64,000 nucleotides of DNA, from assembly GCA_028286245.1 (NCBI GenBank), contig JAQBRY010000004.1, positions 248,001 through 312,000 on the forward strand, in the 5' to 3' direction. The notes beneath the pieces are model-generated. The model made no database searches. It was not told where the DNA came from and worked only from the letters and a program-made list of their open reading frames with translations. Each line of letters opens with the position of its first letter. Position 1 is the stretch's first letter. Positions 24,762 to 33,196 of this stretch are shown one piece after another. The DNA comes from Candidatus Saccharimonadota bacterium. Lineage in GTDB: Bacteria > Patescibacteriota > Saccharimonadia > Saccharimonadales > UBA4665. The translations under genes were made by a program, and so were the position numbers.

Positions 24762-25361
24762 TTAGTAGTGCCTTGCTTCATCTAAGGCAGCACCGCCCTC
24801 TTTAAAGCCGTAGAAAACAATGACCAGTGCGGAAAGCAGATCCGCCCACCAAAAGTGTAGCGTGGCGTTAAGTATCAAGCCTGTCATGACAGAAGCCGCT
24901 AAATAAGCATCCACTAGGGTGACCTTAGCTTCGGTTATTAGAACAGGATTTTTTAACTTGTTACCGGTGGTACGCTTAGCATTTGCTAGCAGTAGCATAG
25001 TGATGAATGTAACCGCAGTCCAGGCAATACCAAGCACAGAGGCTCTTGGATGCGTACCCCTTATGAGTAGATATATAACCTGTAACAAAATGTAGGTCGC
25101 AATTATATAAAAACTAATGCCAATTAGTCGTAGCGCTTTTGCCCGCGTGGCTTCTTTAGTACTTTTGAGCTCCCATATTACGACAGTACTTGCACCAATC
25201 TCAATAAGTGAGTCGAGCCCAAAGCCGCCAACAGCCACCGAGCGAGCCTTGAGGGCGGCTACTGCGGTAATAAATATACCTAAGACATTCCAAATAAGCG
25301 TGAAGTATTCTAAGCGTAAGCCACACTGTAGCAGATCTTTTGAAGTGTACTGTTTGCTCAT
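24762..25361 (-). CDS. Cation diffusion facilitator-like transporter
   Basis: 199 aa from the ATG at 25361. About five or six membrane helices. The segments ALKARSVAVGGFGLDSLIEIG (helix 2, with the metal-site G.D..IE pattern) and LVDAYLAASVMTGLIL match the CDF fold; the second site retains D in VDAYL and in WWADLLSALVI. The family exports Zn2+, Mn2+, Fe2+ or related ions. The usual cytoplasmic C-terminal domain is missing. The longer ORF overlaps the divergent gene and has a poor N-terminus; TATACT (plus 25370-25375) lies 8 nt before this ATG, so it is probably the true leaderless start. Confidence 0.75.
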   Translation of the reverse strand: MSKQYTSKDLLQCGLRLEYFTLIWNVLGIFITAVAALKARSVAVGGFGLDSLIEIGASTVVIWELKSTKEATRAKALRLIGISFYIIATYILLQVIYLLIRGTHPRASVLGIAWTAVTFITMLLLANAKRTTGNKLKNPVLITEAKVTLVDAYLAASVMTGLILNATLHFWWADLLSALVIVFYGFKEGGAALDEARHY

Positions 25362-25477
25362 ACTCTTGAAGTATATAACGAGCTGCCCGCAATAGTGCAT
25401 TTTAATCCGATGATGCGAGGTCTGGAACAATCCATCCAAAGGCTTCCTTAGCTGTTTTTTTGCTATACTAAACAGAT

Positions 25478-26569
25478 ATGTCATTCGAGCATGAAACACC
25501 TATCCAAGATCAGTCGGCTGCCAAAGAGTTTCAACTCAAATATGACGATCTATTAGACCGCGATATACCCGGTAAGCTCATACCGGATTTTCTTGGCGAC
25601 GCCAATGATGCCGCGGACGAGTCGATCCTGGCAGCGTCGGTTAGAACGCATGTGGAGTTTGAAATGCAGGGTCCTAATGATAATCACATCGCAGCAAAAA
25701 AGAGAGCCATCATTAACGCTAGTATAGCTGCAGAAGCAGTTGTTGATTTAGACAGCTTTTTGCGTGATGAGGTTAACACGTACGAGCCGGTTATCTATGC
25801 CCTGCAAAAGTACGAATATCCGGGGGATGTTCCCGGTTTCTTGAGCATACATTTTACTATCGCGGACGGCTCCCGGGTCATGGTACGTACAAGAGATGGA
25901 AAAGACAATCCTTTTTACTATGTTAGCCCCGACGTTAAATATGGCGTAGCCTCACCAGTCATCGCGCATGGCCAAGTTATAGATAATTATCTTCAAGGAA
26001 CGCGGTCGTACAACTACGATAGTCCCAATGGCATGGACGGCTTTATGCAAGGCATCGGCACGAGCTACCCAAGTATTAGCAGTGGCACGTTATGGCCTAA
26101 TACATATCGTATCCCCACATTTACGCACGGCAACGACGACGTCATAAAACTTTTTACTGACATAGTTGACCGGGATTACACGCAGGGCTATACGGAGCAT
26201 CGCAGCCGCCGGGGTGGCTATTTATTGCTACGCCAGGCGCGGTTCATGGGTCATGTCATAGCCGATAGCCTGCTCGGCATTGCCGACGGAGCTGGCATCC
26301 TACCCGTATGGCAGCGGCAGGTAGCCGATGACTATGCGCTGGAAGCGGTAACTATTCTCGAAAAGCTGCAAAGAAACGATACAAGCGTCTCGGCTTTTGC
26401 AAATAACTATTTTGGATATTTATTGAGTGGTAAAGCGCTCGAGCTCGAAACACTAGGCGTACAGCCAGCTGCCATAGTCGCTCGCGCCGAGGAACATGCG
26501 GCACAACGCGGGCTGCAAGCCGCGGAATCAGACATTGGTCAAATAGTAGATCTACTCATAAGCGACTAA
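25478..26569 (+). CDS. Hypothetical protein, 363 aa
   Basis: Soluble acidic protein with no recognised family. Features include VRTHVEFEMQGPNDNH, a beta-rich centre around GSRVMVRTRDGK, a Tyr/Gly-rich stretch, HRSRRGGYLLLRQARFMGHVIADSL, and a helical C-terminus. It lacks signal and membrane segments. An extended -10 box (TGC-TATACT, 25464-25469) lies 8 nt before the ATG, so the mRNA is probably leaderless. Its layout resembles the other unrecognised large protein at 6451-7596. Confidence 0.6.
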   Translation: MSFEHETPIQDQSAAKEFQLKYDDLLDRDIPGKLIPDFLGDANDAADESILAASVRTHVEFEMQGPNDNHIAAKKRAIINASIAAEAVVDLDSFLRDEVNTYEPVIYALQKYEYPGDVPGFLSIHFTIADGSRVMVRTRDGKDNPFYYVSPDVKYGVASPVIAHGQVIDNYLQGTRSYNYDSPNGMDGFMQGIGTSYPSISSGTLWPNTYRIPTFTHGNDDVIKLFTDIVDRDYTQGYTEHRSRRGGYLLLRQARFMGHVIADSLLGIADGAGILPVWQRQVADDYALEAVTILEKLQRNDTSVSAFANNYFGYLLSGKALELETLGVQPAAIVARAEEHAAQRGLQAAESDIGQIVDLLISD

Positions 26570-26646
26570 GTAATATCCAGCCCTCAACATCGAACTGTCA
26601 GCTGAGGCCTATAATGAAATTAATGGAATATAAATAAAGGAGCCAT

Positions 26647-27141
26647 ATGCTTGCAAACACACTACTACTGGACGCTTTCGACAGGATAAAAACAGTCGTT
26701 CACACTACTGTTGACGGCTTGAGTACCGACCAGCTCAGTCAACTACCTAATGATTCGGCAAACTCGATTGCTTGGCTCGTTTGGCATTTAACGCGTATCC
26801 AAGATGATCATATTGCCGATCTGGTCCACGAGGATCAGATTTGGAAGGAGTGGTATAAACAGTTTGCTCTGCCATTCGAAGAATACGAAACGGGCTATGG
26901 CCAAACGGCAGAAGACGTAGCCAGCGTACAGGCAAGCGCCGAACTATTGCTCGGTTATTATGATGCCGTGCATGCTGCAACGATTAATTACCTTAGCACT
27001 CTTACAGAAGAAGCTTACCAACGAATCGTCGACAAAAACTGGGACCCGCCCGTAACCCTAGCCGTAAGATTAATAAGCGTTATATCGGACGACCTACAGC
27101 ACGCTGGCCAAGCCGCCTATGTGCGCGGCCTGCTAACCTAG
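26647..27141 (+). CDS. DinB/DUF664 family protein
   Basis: 164 aa, the usual size for the DinB four-helix bundle. A metal-binding triad is visible as the first His in WLVWHLTRIQDDH, the second His in that segment, and DDLQHAGQAAYVRG near the C-terminus. Relatives include thiol-dependent S-transferases and nickel-binding stress proteins. The strong ribosome site (aaatAAAGGAGccatATG) is preceded by a TATAAT. Its last 4 bp overlap the convergent gene. Confidence 0.85.
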   Translation: MLANTLLLDAFDRIKTVVHTTVDGLSTDQLSQLPNDSANSIAWLVWHLTRIQDDHIADLVHEDQIWKEWYKQFALPFEEYETGYGQTAEDVASVQASAELLLGYYDAVHAATINYLSTLTEEAYQRIVDKNWDPPVTLAVRLISVISDDLQHAGQAAYVRGLLT

Positions 27142-27629
27142 ATATCCGCTGTTAGCCGCTTCCGGGTCCTCTGGTAAAAGAAGTAGAGCAGCGTGTCCCA
27201 GAGCGCGAAGGCGCCGGCAAAGCCGCCGCTAAAAATAGCTTGGGCCGGGTACGGGTTTGAGTAATACGGCATAGCCATGCGCGGACGTCTGGGGTTAACA
27301 AGAACAGGCACAGGGTCAGTGACCGGTACATAGGTACGCCAGACCACTTGCACGTTCTGCTCTTGCTTGTCATAAATTGTATAGGTTCCGTACGAGTCGT
27401 AACCGCAGCCGCTTCTCGTGCAATCTCGCTTGGTGCTGGTTACCGTCGCCGTCACCTGCTGCGTACCGGGGCTCTGCCTATAGTATTCATGGATTAGCGC
27501 ATTCGCCGCCAGTCCCACCATGAACAGGATAAGCACCGAAGTCGTAAACAGATACACTCGAAAGCGCAGCTGCATATTTCGTAGCCGCGTGGCCGGGTCT
27601 AGGAGTGGGCGATTTCGTATAATGGACAT
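27138..27629 (-). CDS. Membrane protein with DUF3592-like layout, 163 aa
   Basis: Two membrane helices (about residues 25-47 and 127-147) flank an extracytoplasmic beta domain with the paired cysteines CTRSGCG. This arrangement resembles DUF3592 proteins, but the match is weak. The ATG at 27629 is preferred over the longer ORF because TATACT (plus 27637-27642) ends 7 nt before it. Function unknown. Confidence 0.6.
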   Translation of the reverse strand: MSIIRNRPLLDPATRLRNMQLRFRVYLFTTSVLILFMVGLAANALIHEYYRQSPGTQQVTATVTSTKRDCTRSGCGYDSYGTYTIYDKQEQNVQVVWRTYVPVTDPVPVLVNPRRPRMAMPYYSNPYPAQAIFSGGFAGAFALWDTLLYFFYQRTRKRLTADI

Positions 27630-27683
27630 ACTATGCAGTATAACCCTTTCAGGCTGTAGAGCGCTCCCCAGATTTGACACATT

Positions 27684-27703
27684 GTGCAACTAAATGGTTG
27701 CAC
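27684..27703. promoter_or_regulatory. Palindromic operator in front of the SRPBCC-arsR operon
   Basis: GTGCAAC-TAAATG-GTTGCAC is a perfect inverted repeat with 7-bp arms. The right arm overlaps a likely -35 box (TTGCAC, 27698-27703), followed by N17 and TTAACT. Position and symmetry fit an ArsR-type autorepressor site. Confidence 0.6.
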
Positions 27704-27762
27704 TTACTGTCGTTTAGTGGTTAACTTAGTTACATAAACAAATCATCATTGAACGGAGAAAT

Positions 27763-28200
27763 ATGCAAGACAGCATTCAGCGCGAGATCACCATCAAAGC
27801 ACCAAAAGAGCGCGTTTACGAAGCGATTACTGATCCGGCACAAATTATTACTTGGTTTCCAGACTCGATAGACGGCGGTCTATCCAAAGGGGATAAACCT
27901 TTTCTTCATTTTGGCGAACACGACAAAACACAGATATACGTTGTAGCAGCGCAGCCACACGATTACTTTTCCTACCGCTGGGTACCCGGTGGCAATACGT
28001 TTGACGGCGACATCGCCAGCGTGCCCACGACGCTCGTGGAGTTCAGGATTACAGAAACCGATGGCGGTAGCGTTGTAACGCTGACAGAGAGTGGTTTTGC
28101 ATCACTTCCGGCCGACATCATCGAGGCAAGCTTTAAGCAAAATTCAGGTGGTTGGGACTTTATGATGGAGCGCCTCGAAAAGAAATTTGCCGAGGCCTAA
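27763..28200 (+). CDS. SRPBCC (AHSA1-like) domain protein
   Basis: 145 aa. It starts SIQREITIKAPKERVYEAITDPAQIITWFPD, the standard first strand and helices of the AHSA1/START-like fold, and ends NSGGWDFMMERLEKKF. The fold makes a hydrophobic cavity for small ligands. The gene is paired with an ArsR regulator 2 bp downstream, a common arrangement of unknown physiological role. The ribosome site is GGAG (gaacGGAGaaatATG). Confidence 0.9.
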   Translation: MQDSIQREITIKAPKERVYEAITDPAQIITWFPDSIDGGLSKGDKPFLHFGEHDKTQIYVVAAQPHDYFSYRWVPGGNTFDGDIASVPTTLVEFRITETDGGSVVTLTESGFASLPADIIEASFKQNSGGWDFMMERLEKKFAEA

Positions 28201-28202
28201 TC

Positions 28203-28538
28203 ATGCTCGTGGCAGATACTTTTAAAGCGCTCGGCGACCCGGTCCGTCTACAAATGATACAAAGGTTGTCCCAGAGTACGCAGTATACCGTTGGCAGCCT
28301 GTCCGCCGGTCTCGGGCTCACTCGCCAAGGTGCCCGTAAACACCTACAGCTACTGGCTGATGCTGAGCTGGTTTCCTTGCAACCCAGAGGCCGCCAAACC
28401 AAAGTTACACTCGACGCTACTACCCTTGCACATGCAAAGCGATTCATCACTGAGCTGGAACTTCAATGGGATCAGCGTTTACTAGCCCTAAAAGATTTCG
28501 TAGAAAACGACGTTCCCACCAAACAAACAAATACATAG
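28203..28538 (+). CDS. ArsR family transcriptional regulator
   Basis: 111 aa winged-helix protein: ADTFKALGDPVRLQMIQRL at the N-terminus, the recognition helix in GLTRQGARKHLQLLADAELV, and the wing PRGRQTKVTLD. No metal-binding CxC is present, so it is not a classical metal sensor. It starts 2 bp after the SRPBCC stop and most likely represses its own operon through the palindrome at 27684. The upstream ATG at 28152 is inside the previous gene and unlikely. Confidence 0.9.
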   Translation: MLVADTFKALGDPVRLQMIQRLSQSTQYTVGSLSAGLGLTRQGARKHLQLLADAELVSLQPRGRQTKVTLDATTLAHAKRFITELELQWDQRLLALKDFVENDVPTKQTNT

Positions 28539-28606
28539 CGGCATAACGCGTATAAGCGTATAAACTATCCATAGCAACACATCAATAAATTATTAGGAGT
28601 ATACCC

Positions 28607-29023
28607 ATGAGTAATCTAGCAGCCAGTCCATACATTAACTTTCAAGGCCGTGCCCGCGAAGCCATGGAGTTTTATCAAACAGCCCTAGGTGGCACACTTG
28701 AGTTGTCAACATTCACCGAAGAGGGTGCGCCCAAGGAAGCCGGTCCGGATGACGCCATAATGCACTCGGTGCTAGCGGTCGATGGCCTCATTATTATGGG
28801 GTCTGACGGTATGCCTGCGTACCCACCGACTGTGGGCGACAACATCGCTATAGCGTTATCGGGGAGCGATCATGAGCTGCTGTCCAAGGCCTTTGATCTG
28901 CTCTCCGAAGGCGGCACAGTAAAGCAGGCGCTCAAAACCGAATCATGGGGCGACTCATTCGGTTACTTCGTTGATAAGTTTGGCATCAACTGGATGGTCA
29001 ATATTAATAAAACTGAAAATTAA
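28607..29023 (+). CDS. VOC superfamily protein, PhnB-like
   Basis: 138 aa with the PhnB/3-demethylubiquinone methyltransferase-like layout: PYINFQGRAREAMEFYQTALGG, a central IMHSVLAVDGLIIMGSD, and SWGDSFGYFVDKFGINWMVN at the end. These proteins form betaalphabetabetabeta dimers; function is usually unknown. The ribosome site is TTAGGAG. It is followed by a second VOC gene 16 bp later; both probably belong with the SRPBCC-ArsR operon. Confidence 0.88.
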   Translation: MSNLAASPYINFQGRAREAMEFYQTALGGTLELSTFTEEGAPKEAGPDDAIMHSVLAVDGLIIMGSDGMPAYPPTVGDNIAIALSGSDHELLSKAFDLLSEGGTVKQALKTESWGDSFGYFVDKFGINWMVNINKTEN

Positions 29024-29039
29024 TAGGACTTATACAAAT

Positions 29040-29396
29040 ATGCGAATCGAACTAATCCCCTTACCTTCAAATGATCTAGACCAAAGCAAAGACTTTTACG
29101 TAAATGTTCTAGGCTTTCATTTGGATCACGACGTTACGCCAGGCAATGGCATACACGTTATTCAGCTCACCCCGCCCGGCTCCGCTTGCTCGATTGCAAT
29201 CGGTACCGGCATGGGCACCGAGGGTGCAGCACCGGTCAAAAACATACACCTGGTCGTCGATGACATAGTTATTGCGCGGGCCGAGCTAGCTGAGCGCGGC
29301 CTAGAAATCAGCGAAGTAAACGACATGGGCGGCGTAAAATACGCCTACTTTGCTGATCCTACCGGCAACAGCTGGGCCCTCCAGCAAATCGGCTAA
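29040..29396 (+). CDS. VOC/glyoxalase-like protein
   Basis: 118 aa. LIPLPSNDLDQSKDFYVNVLGF is the first VOC module and GGVKYAYFADPTGNSWALQQ is the characteristic end of the second. The metal-site residues are only partly conserved. ATG at 29040 gives the normal family N-terminus; the longer ORF overlaps the preceding gene. Function unknown, perhaps binding or detoxification. Confidence 0.88.
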   Translation: MRIELIPLPSNDLDQSKDFYVNVLGFHLDHDVTPGNGIHVIQLTPPGSACSIAIGTGMGTEGAAPVKNIHLVVDDIVIARAELAERGLEISEVNDMGGVKYAYFADPTGNSWALQQIG

Positions 29397-29485
29397 AGAA
29401 GCTTGCCTTACGACGAGTACAGTAGTGAACTAGCAGTAAGTTTCGTAAAGTTTCAGATACGACACGTATGCGATATAATAAAATT

Positions 29486-30037
29486 ATGATTTTACAAAAT
29501 ATTGCCGAAAAGGTGAAGCGGCACCCGCGAATTTCTACAGGCATTGCGGTATTTTTAGGGCTAGCCGCAGTCGCTGAAATCGACGGATACGCCAGTAATC
29601 GCACATACGACCGACCCGACCACAGTTGTGTTTCGCCCTTCTCTGTCAGCGATAGTTACAGAGACTCTGGTACCAATACTTTGCTTATGACGGACACCGG
29701 AATACTTACCACCGGGATAAGCGCGAAAGTACACCTGAGGGGTGATGCATATGGGCTGCAAGCCGCTTACGAAGATCCCGCCGAGAACGGTAGTGGCTGG
29801 CATATTAGTAGAATGGTCAAGGCGAATAAAGTAGGTGATGCCACCGTAAAACTCGCCATTGGTTCCGGGGAGGTTCATTTTGGAGTACGGGCGGTTGCGC
29901 CCCAGGGTTCCGCTACATGCGAGGCTGCACCGGATACCACTTTTAGTCACCTTGGTAAAAGCGACTACTACGGTAATGATGGCAAATTAGCGTGGACAAA
30001 TCCTGTAAATACTATAACCAGCGTCGTACACAGTTAA
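29486..30037 (+). CDS. Secreted or membrane-anchored hypothetical protein, 183 aa
   Basis: A basic N-terminus and a hydrophobic segment (about residues 17-33) make a signal peptide or anchor. The extracellular part contains TNTLLMTDTGI, one Cys pair in the sequence as a whole (CVSPF and TCEAAP), and beta-rich stretches. No family recognised. The same 11-residue peptide is encoded at 38059-38091. TATAAT (29474-29479) ends 6 nt before this ATG, so a leaderless start is preferred over the ATG at 29468. Confidence 0.6.
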   Translation: MILQNIAEKVKRHPRISTGIAVFLGLAAVAEIDGYASNRTYDRPDHSCVSPFSVSDSYRDSGTNTLLMTDTGILTTGISAKVHLRGDAYGLQAAYEDPAENGSGWHISRMVKANKVGDATVKLAIGSGEVHFGVRAVAPQGSATCEAAPDTTFSHLGKSDYYGNDGKLAWTNPVNTITSVVHS

Positions 30038-30056
30038 TTTCATGGTCGTGCCGGGA

Positions 30057-30950
30057 TTATGGCAGGTGCTGGCCGCCGGTGACGCCAATGACTTCACCGG
30101 TTATGTAGCTTGACTCCTGCGACGCCAAAAACACGTAGGCCGGAGCCAGTTCGGCTGGCTGCCCGGCGCGTCCGATGGGCGCTTGTTGGCCAAACTCCGT
30201 CAGCTTTTCCATCGGCTGACCAAAACTTGGTTGCAGCGGCGTCCAGATAGGGCCCGGTGCGACGGCGTTTACACGGATGCCTTTGGGAGCAAGCTGCTTG
30301 CCTAGACCGTGCGTAAAGGCCACGATCGCGCCCTTTGTGCTCGCATAATCCAGCAGCGATTCGGAAGGCTGATACGCCTGAATGGAAGCGGTATTTATTA
30401 TGGTGGCACCCTTGGGCATGAGCGGTATGGCCGCCTTGCTTATGTAGAACATTGCAAAAATATTGGTCTCAAAGGTAGCCCGCCATTGTTCGCTACTCAG
30501 CTCCAGAATATCCTCGCAAAATAGTTGCCGGCCGGCGTTGTTAACCACAATATCCAGACCGTCCAGCTCGCGCGCGGCCGTCTCGACAAGCTCTTGGCAA
30601 AACGCCTCATCGCTGATATCACCCGGGAGTGTCACCGCTTTGCGGCCGGCCGCCTCAATTTGCTTAACTATGCTTTGGGCGTCTTCTTCCTCGGCTGGCA
30701 AGTAGCCCATCGCAACGTCCGCGCCTTCACGGGCAAAGGCAATAGCCACGGCTGCACCAATGCCTGAATCCGCGCCCGTTATAAGCGCCTTACGGCCCTC
30801 AAGCCGGCCGCTACCCCTGTAAGTTTCCTCGCCGTGATCCGCCTTAGGCTCCAACTTTGAATCCAGCCCCGGTTCGTCCTGCCGCTGTTCCGGAATGTCC
30901 AGCTTAGGATACTGCGTTACCGGATCCTGCATACTATACTGATCAGCCAT
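30057..30950 (-). CDS. SDR family oxidoreductase (YghA-like)
   Basis: 297 aa. After a charged N-terminal extension with [19 protein letters not shown], the Rossmann fold shows TGxxxGIG ([13 protein letters not shown]), NNAG, the catalytic Ser in NTASIQAYQ, and YxxxK in YASTKG. The extension and overall length match the YghA-like SDRs, NAD(P)-dependent dehydrogenases of aldehydes or sugars such as glucose. The start at 30950 has a strong GGAGGAG ribosome site. The longer ORF is not needed. Confidence 0.9.
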   Translation of the reverse strand: MADQYSMQDPVTQYPKLDIPEQRQDEPGLDSKLEPKADHGEETYRGSGRLEGRKALITGADSGIGAAVAIAFAREGADVAMGYLPAEEEDAQSIVKQIEAAGRKAVTLPGDISDEAFCQELVETAARELDGLDIVVNNAGRQLFCEDILELSSEQWRATFETNIFAMFYISKAAIPLMPKGATIINTASIQAYQPSESLLDYASTKGAIVAFTHGLGKQLAPKGIRVNAVAPGPIWTPLQPSFGQPMEKLTEFGQQAPIGRAGQPAELAPAYVFLASQESSYITGEVIGVTGGQHLP

Positions 30951-31103
30951 AGCTCCTCCGTCCATATTTACATAATAAATAGGGTACAAAAGAGTGTATT
31001 GGCGCACAGCCTAATATATTACAGTACCAGATCATAAAAGTGTTTGCTTCCTTAATGATAACCACTGCTAGGCGTCTTTTGTTTTAGCTGCTATTATCAC
31101 ACT

Positions 31104-31733
31104 ATGAATCGTTGCACTAACTTTGCGGACAGCCCTGAATTCCCCTGCCCTATGCCCGAAGGGACTACCTACGGTGAACTTCGGGAGCCATGCGCGCAGG
31201 ACAGCTACGGTGCGCATTGTGGCGCAATATTATGTCAAAAATTTGTTCTGGCTACGTTTGACCCCGAAAGTTGGGAAAACAGTCTTGATACTGTACTCGG
31301 TATGATTACGGCTCAAGCCAGATTCACCAGTTTGCCCGAAGGTGAAGCTCCCGAAGAAATACGAGAAGTCGTACAGCACACGATCCTTCCTCTTAGAGAG
31401 CGACGTCCTCTCGATGAAGCCCACGTATTTGTAAACCCCTACGACCTCGTATTGTCTTTGATGAATCAGGGGAAAGTGCATGAGGCCAATTGGTACCTCT
31501 CGTATAATGCCGACCGCGGCGCTAATGGCGAACAAGTTGAATGGTGGGCATTTCAGTCGTCGGAAACTTCTGTAAGCCAGCTTGCCACTCCGCGTTCAAG
31601 CCTCAGTCAGTACGATGGCTCAGCGACCAAGGGCAATGCAGCACTATGGAATAGCTTTGTACCGCCGCTATGGCGCGCACGGCAGGCTATAGATGGCTCC
31701 GTTTTACCTAGAACAGTTCAAATTAGAATTTAG
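31104..31733 (+). CDS. Hypothetical protein, 209 aa
   Basis: Soluble protein, no recognised family. The first 50 residues hold four cysteines (NRCTNF, FPCP, EPCAQ, HCGAILCQ). The centre is charged and helical, with LREERRPLDE-like sequence, and the end is basic. An extended -10 (TGC-TATTAT, 31092-31097) lies 6 nt before the ATG, so the mRNA is probably leaderless. It is followed 19 bp later by the promoter of the candidate RNA gene. Confidence 0.55.
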   Translation: MNRCTNFADSPEFPCPMPEGTTYGELREPCAQDSYGAHCGAILCQKFVLATFDPESWENSLDTVLGMITAQARFTSLPEGEAPEEIREVVQHTILPLRERRPLDEAHVFVNPYDLVLSLMNQGKVHEANWYLSYNADRGANGEQVEWWAFQSSETSVSQLATPRSSLSQYDGSATKGNAALWNSFVPPLWRARQAIDGSVLPRTVQIRI

Positions 31734-31751
31734 CGGGCAAATAAAAAAGTC

Positions 31752-31780
31752 TTGACGCGCGGTTTTGAGTTTGGTATTTT
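31752..31780 (+). promoter_or_regulatory. Strong promoter of the candidate structured RNA
   Basis: TTGACG (31752-31757), exact 17-nt spacer, TATTTT (31775-31780) with a TGG extension. The predicted start is about 31787, which is the first base of the closing stem of the RNA. Confidence 0.7.
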
Positions 31781-31786
31781 ATTTCA

Positions 31787-31927
31787 GGAAGACATACGTG
31801 ATACAGTAATTTGTACTTCATATGTGGCCAGTCAAGTTAGTAAGTTCGTTTGTTAGTTAGTAGGCCACATCTGTGGGTGCAAGTCTTCCCGCAAATTAAA
31901 AGAGGCACAATTGTGCCTCTTTTTTTA
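31787..31927 (+). ncRNA. Candidate structured small RNA, about 135-140 nt, family unknown
   Basis: No ORF is supported. The first seven transcribed bases, GGAAGAC (31787-31793), pair with GTCTTCC (31883-31889), and ATGTGGCC (31822-31829) pairs with GGCCACAT (31863-31870), leaving a 33-nt U/G-rich loop with GTTAGT repeats. CCAC/GTGG (31865-31876) could form an alternative small hairpin. The RNA ends at a perfect intrinsic terminator. Having its own promoter, 5' end in a stem and a terminator makes an independent RNA gene likely. I could not match it to tmRNA, SRP RNA, RNase P or 6S RNA by eye. Confidence 0.6.
31899..31927 (+). terminator. Intrinsic terminator of the candidate RNA
   Basis: GAGGCACAAT/ATTGTGCCTC palindrome preceded by AAAA and followed by seven to eight T residues. 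A textbook rho-independent terminator. Confidence 0.85.
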
Positions 31928-31966
31928 TGATTTCAATTAGCTAATATGACAGTATCTATACTACAG

Positions 31967-31995
31967 TTGACACTATAGCTATTTTGCAGTATTGT
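31967..31995 (+). promoter_or_regulatory. Promoter for the 32019 gene
   Basis: TTGACA (31967-31972), 17-nt spacer, TATTGT (31990-31995). The predicted start, about 32002, leaves at most 17 nt of leader before the ATG at 32019. Confidence 0.6.
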
Positions 31996-32018
31996 ACACT
32001 GTGGTTGAGAATTATTAT

Positions 32019-32330
32019 ATGCGATTTATTTCAGAGAATAACCCAGTAGAGCGACACCAAGAAGGCATGCTTCATGCATACCTTAGCTTCCCTAATACTT
32101 TCAGTTTAGAGGACTGCGATAATGCTTTGGAAGTATTACAGGATGCTCTCGGTGATCGCGCAGTATGTGCGCCCGATTCGGTTAACACTGACGAAACAGA
32201 CCTCGAAGCCTGTCGCAGGTTTTTTGTTGAGTTTCCTGATGATGCTAGTATGGCTAACAATCTCATCGCGCTTGCAATAGTCGCAGAACACTTTGAGTCA
32301 TACTCCTATCCTAGGCTCCATTTAGTCTAA
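32019..32330 (+). CDS. Hypothetical protein, 103 aa
   Basis: Small acidic protein, no family recognised. It begins MRFISENNPVERHQEGMLH and contains EDCDNALEVLQDALG and a helical, hydrophobic end. GTG codons at 32001 and 32004 are alternative starts; given the promoter position the ATG at 32019 or a leaderless GTG are both possible. It stops 12 bp from the convergent VOC gene. Confidence 0.5.
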   Translation: MRFISENNPVERHQEGMLHAYLSFPNTFSLEDCDNALEVLQDALGDRAVCAPDSVNTDETDLEACRRFFVEFPDDASMANNLIALAIVAEHFESYSYPRLHLV

Positions 32331-32341
32331 GTTAAAGTGCT

Positions 32342-32692
32342 CTAGGCATCCGGATCATCAATAATGCCAAAGATATTACCACTGGCGTCTTTAAAAGTTG
32401 CCATCATCATACCACCACCTACGTCCTTAAGATCAGAGTGCACGACTACACCACCAGCTACGAGCTCCTCTACAGCCGTTTTTGCATCGGTAACATGCCA
32501 GTAGCTCACCGGATATGTGAGGCCTTCACTTGCAGCATTGGGGTCGAGGCCCAACTCGCTGCCGTTGATATTAAATCCAACGTAATATGGCTGGTCGAAG
32601 TAGGGTTTTACACCTGATACACGTTCCCAAAACTGTTTATCGGCCTCTAAGTTGACGGATGGATAGATAACTGATTTAAGTCCTGTAAACAT
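32342..32692 (-). CDS. VOC superfamily protein
   Basis: 116 aa from the ATG at 32692, which has a strong AAGGAGG ribosome site; the longer ORF lacks one. Typical elements are LKSVIYPSVNLEADKQFWERVSGV, YYVGFNINGSELGLDP, and the terminal MMATFKDASGNIFGIID. A third VOC protein in the window, not adjacent to the other two. Ligand unknown. Confidence 0.88.
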   Translation of the reverse strand: MFTGLKSVIYPSVNLEADKQFWERVSGVKPYFDQPYYVGFNINGSELGLDPNAASEGLTYPVSYWHVTDAKTAVEELVAGGVVVHSDLKDVGGGMMMATFKDASGNIFGIIDDPDA

Positions 32693-32770
32693 GCTGCCTC
32701 CTTGTTTTGATTCTCTTAGTATAGCAAGCATGTAAGGGCATGAGCGCCATGATTTGTTATAGTGAGAGTT

Positions 32771-33190
32771 ATGAAAGGCACTGATCAACTATATGACTTT
32801 TTGTACAGTTACAAAAACGGGGTTTTAGCCACAGTAGGCAGCGATGGCACTCCCAGTTCGGCTATTATTGGATTTGGGCAAACTCACGATTTAGAGCTGC
32901 TATTTGGAACTGAAACGACTTCTCGTAAGTACAAGAACTTAACCCATAACCCACACATTGCCTTCACCGTTGGCGGTGAAACAGCTGAAACTATACAATA
33001 TGAAGGTATCGCCCGCGAGCTTAATGAATCCGAATACGACGTGCTGCTTAATAATTACTGGCTTAAGAACCCACATGCTAAAAAATACCATGCCAGCCCC
33101 AACCAGCGGTACTTTACAGTGGCCCCAACATGGATTCGTTACACCGACATGCGTTCTGGTCCCTCACAAATAACAGAACTAACGTTCTAG
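32771..33190 (+). CDS. Pyridoxamine 5'-phosphate oxidase-like (split-barrel flavin-binding) protein
   Basis: 139 aa. LYSYKNGVLATVGSDGTPSSAIIGFG and the following strands match the PNPOx-like split barrel, with TSRKYKNLTHNPHIAFTVGG as the usual FMN/F420-contact region. Such proteins are flavin reductases or haem/F420-binding oxidoreductases. The ATG at 32771 lies 7 nt after an extended -10 (TGT-TATAGT, 32758-32763), and the alternative GTG at 32762 falls inside that -10 box, so 32771 is the leaderless start. Confidence 0.82.
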   Translation: MKGTDQLYDFLYSYKNGVLATVGSDGTPSSAIIGFGQTHDLELLFGTETTSRKYKNLTHNPHIAFTVGGETAETIQYEGIARELNESEYDVLLNNYWLKNPHAKKYHASPNQRYFTVAPTWIRYTDMRSGPSQITELTF

Positions 33191-33196
33191 CCTTTT

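Noticed and set aside
31787-31927. Candidate RNA as tmRNA or a tRNA-like molecule
   Set aside because: GGGTGCAAGTCTTCCCGC looks slightly like a T arm with acceptor stem, but there is no proper T stem spacing or CCA, so tmRNA or tRNA cannot be supported.
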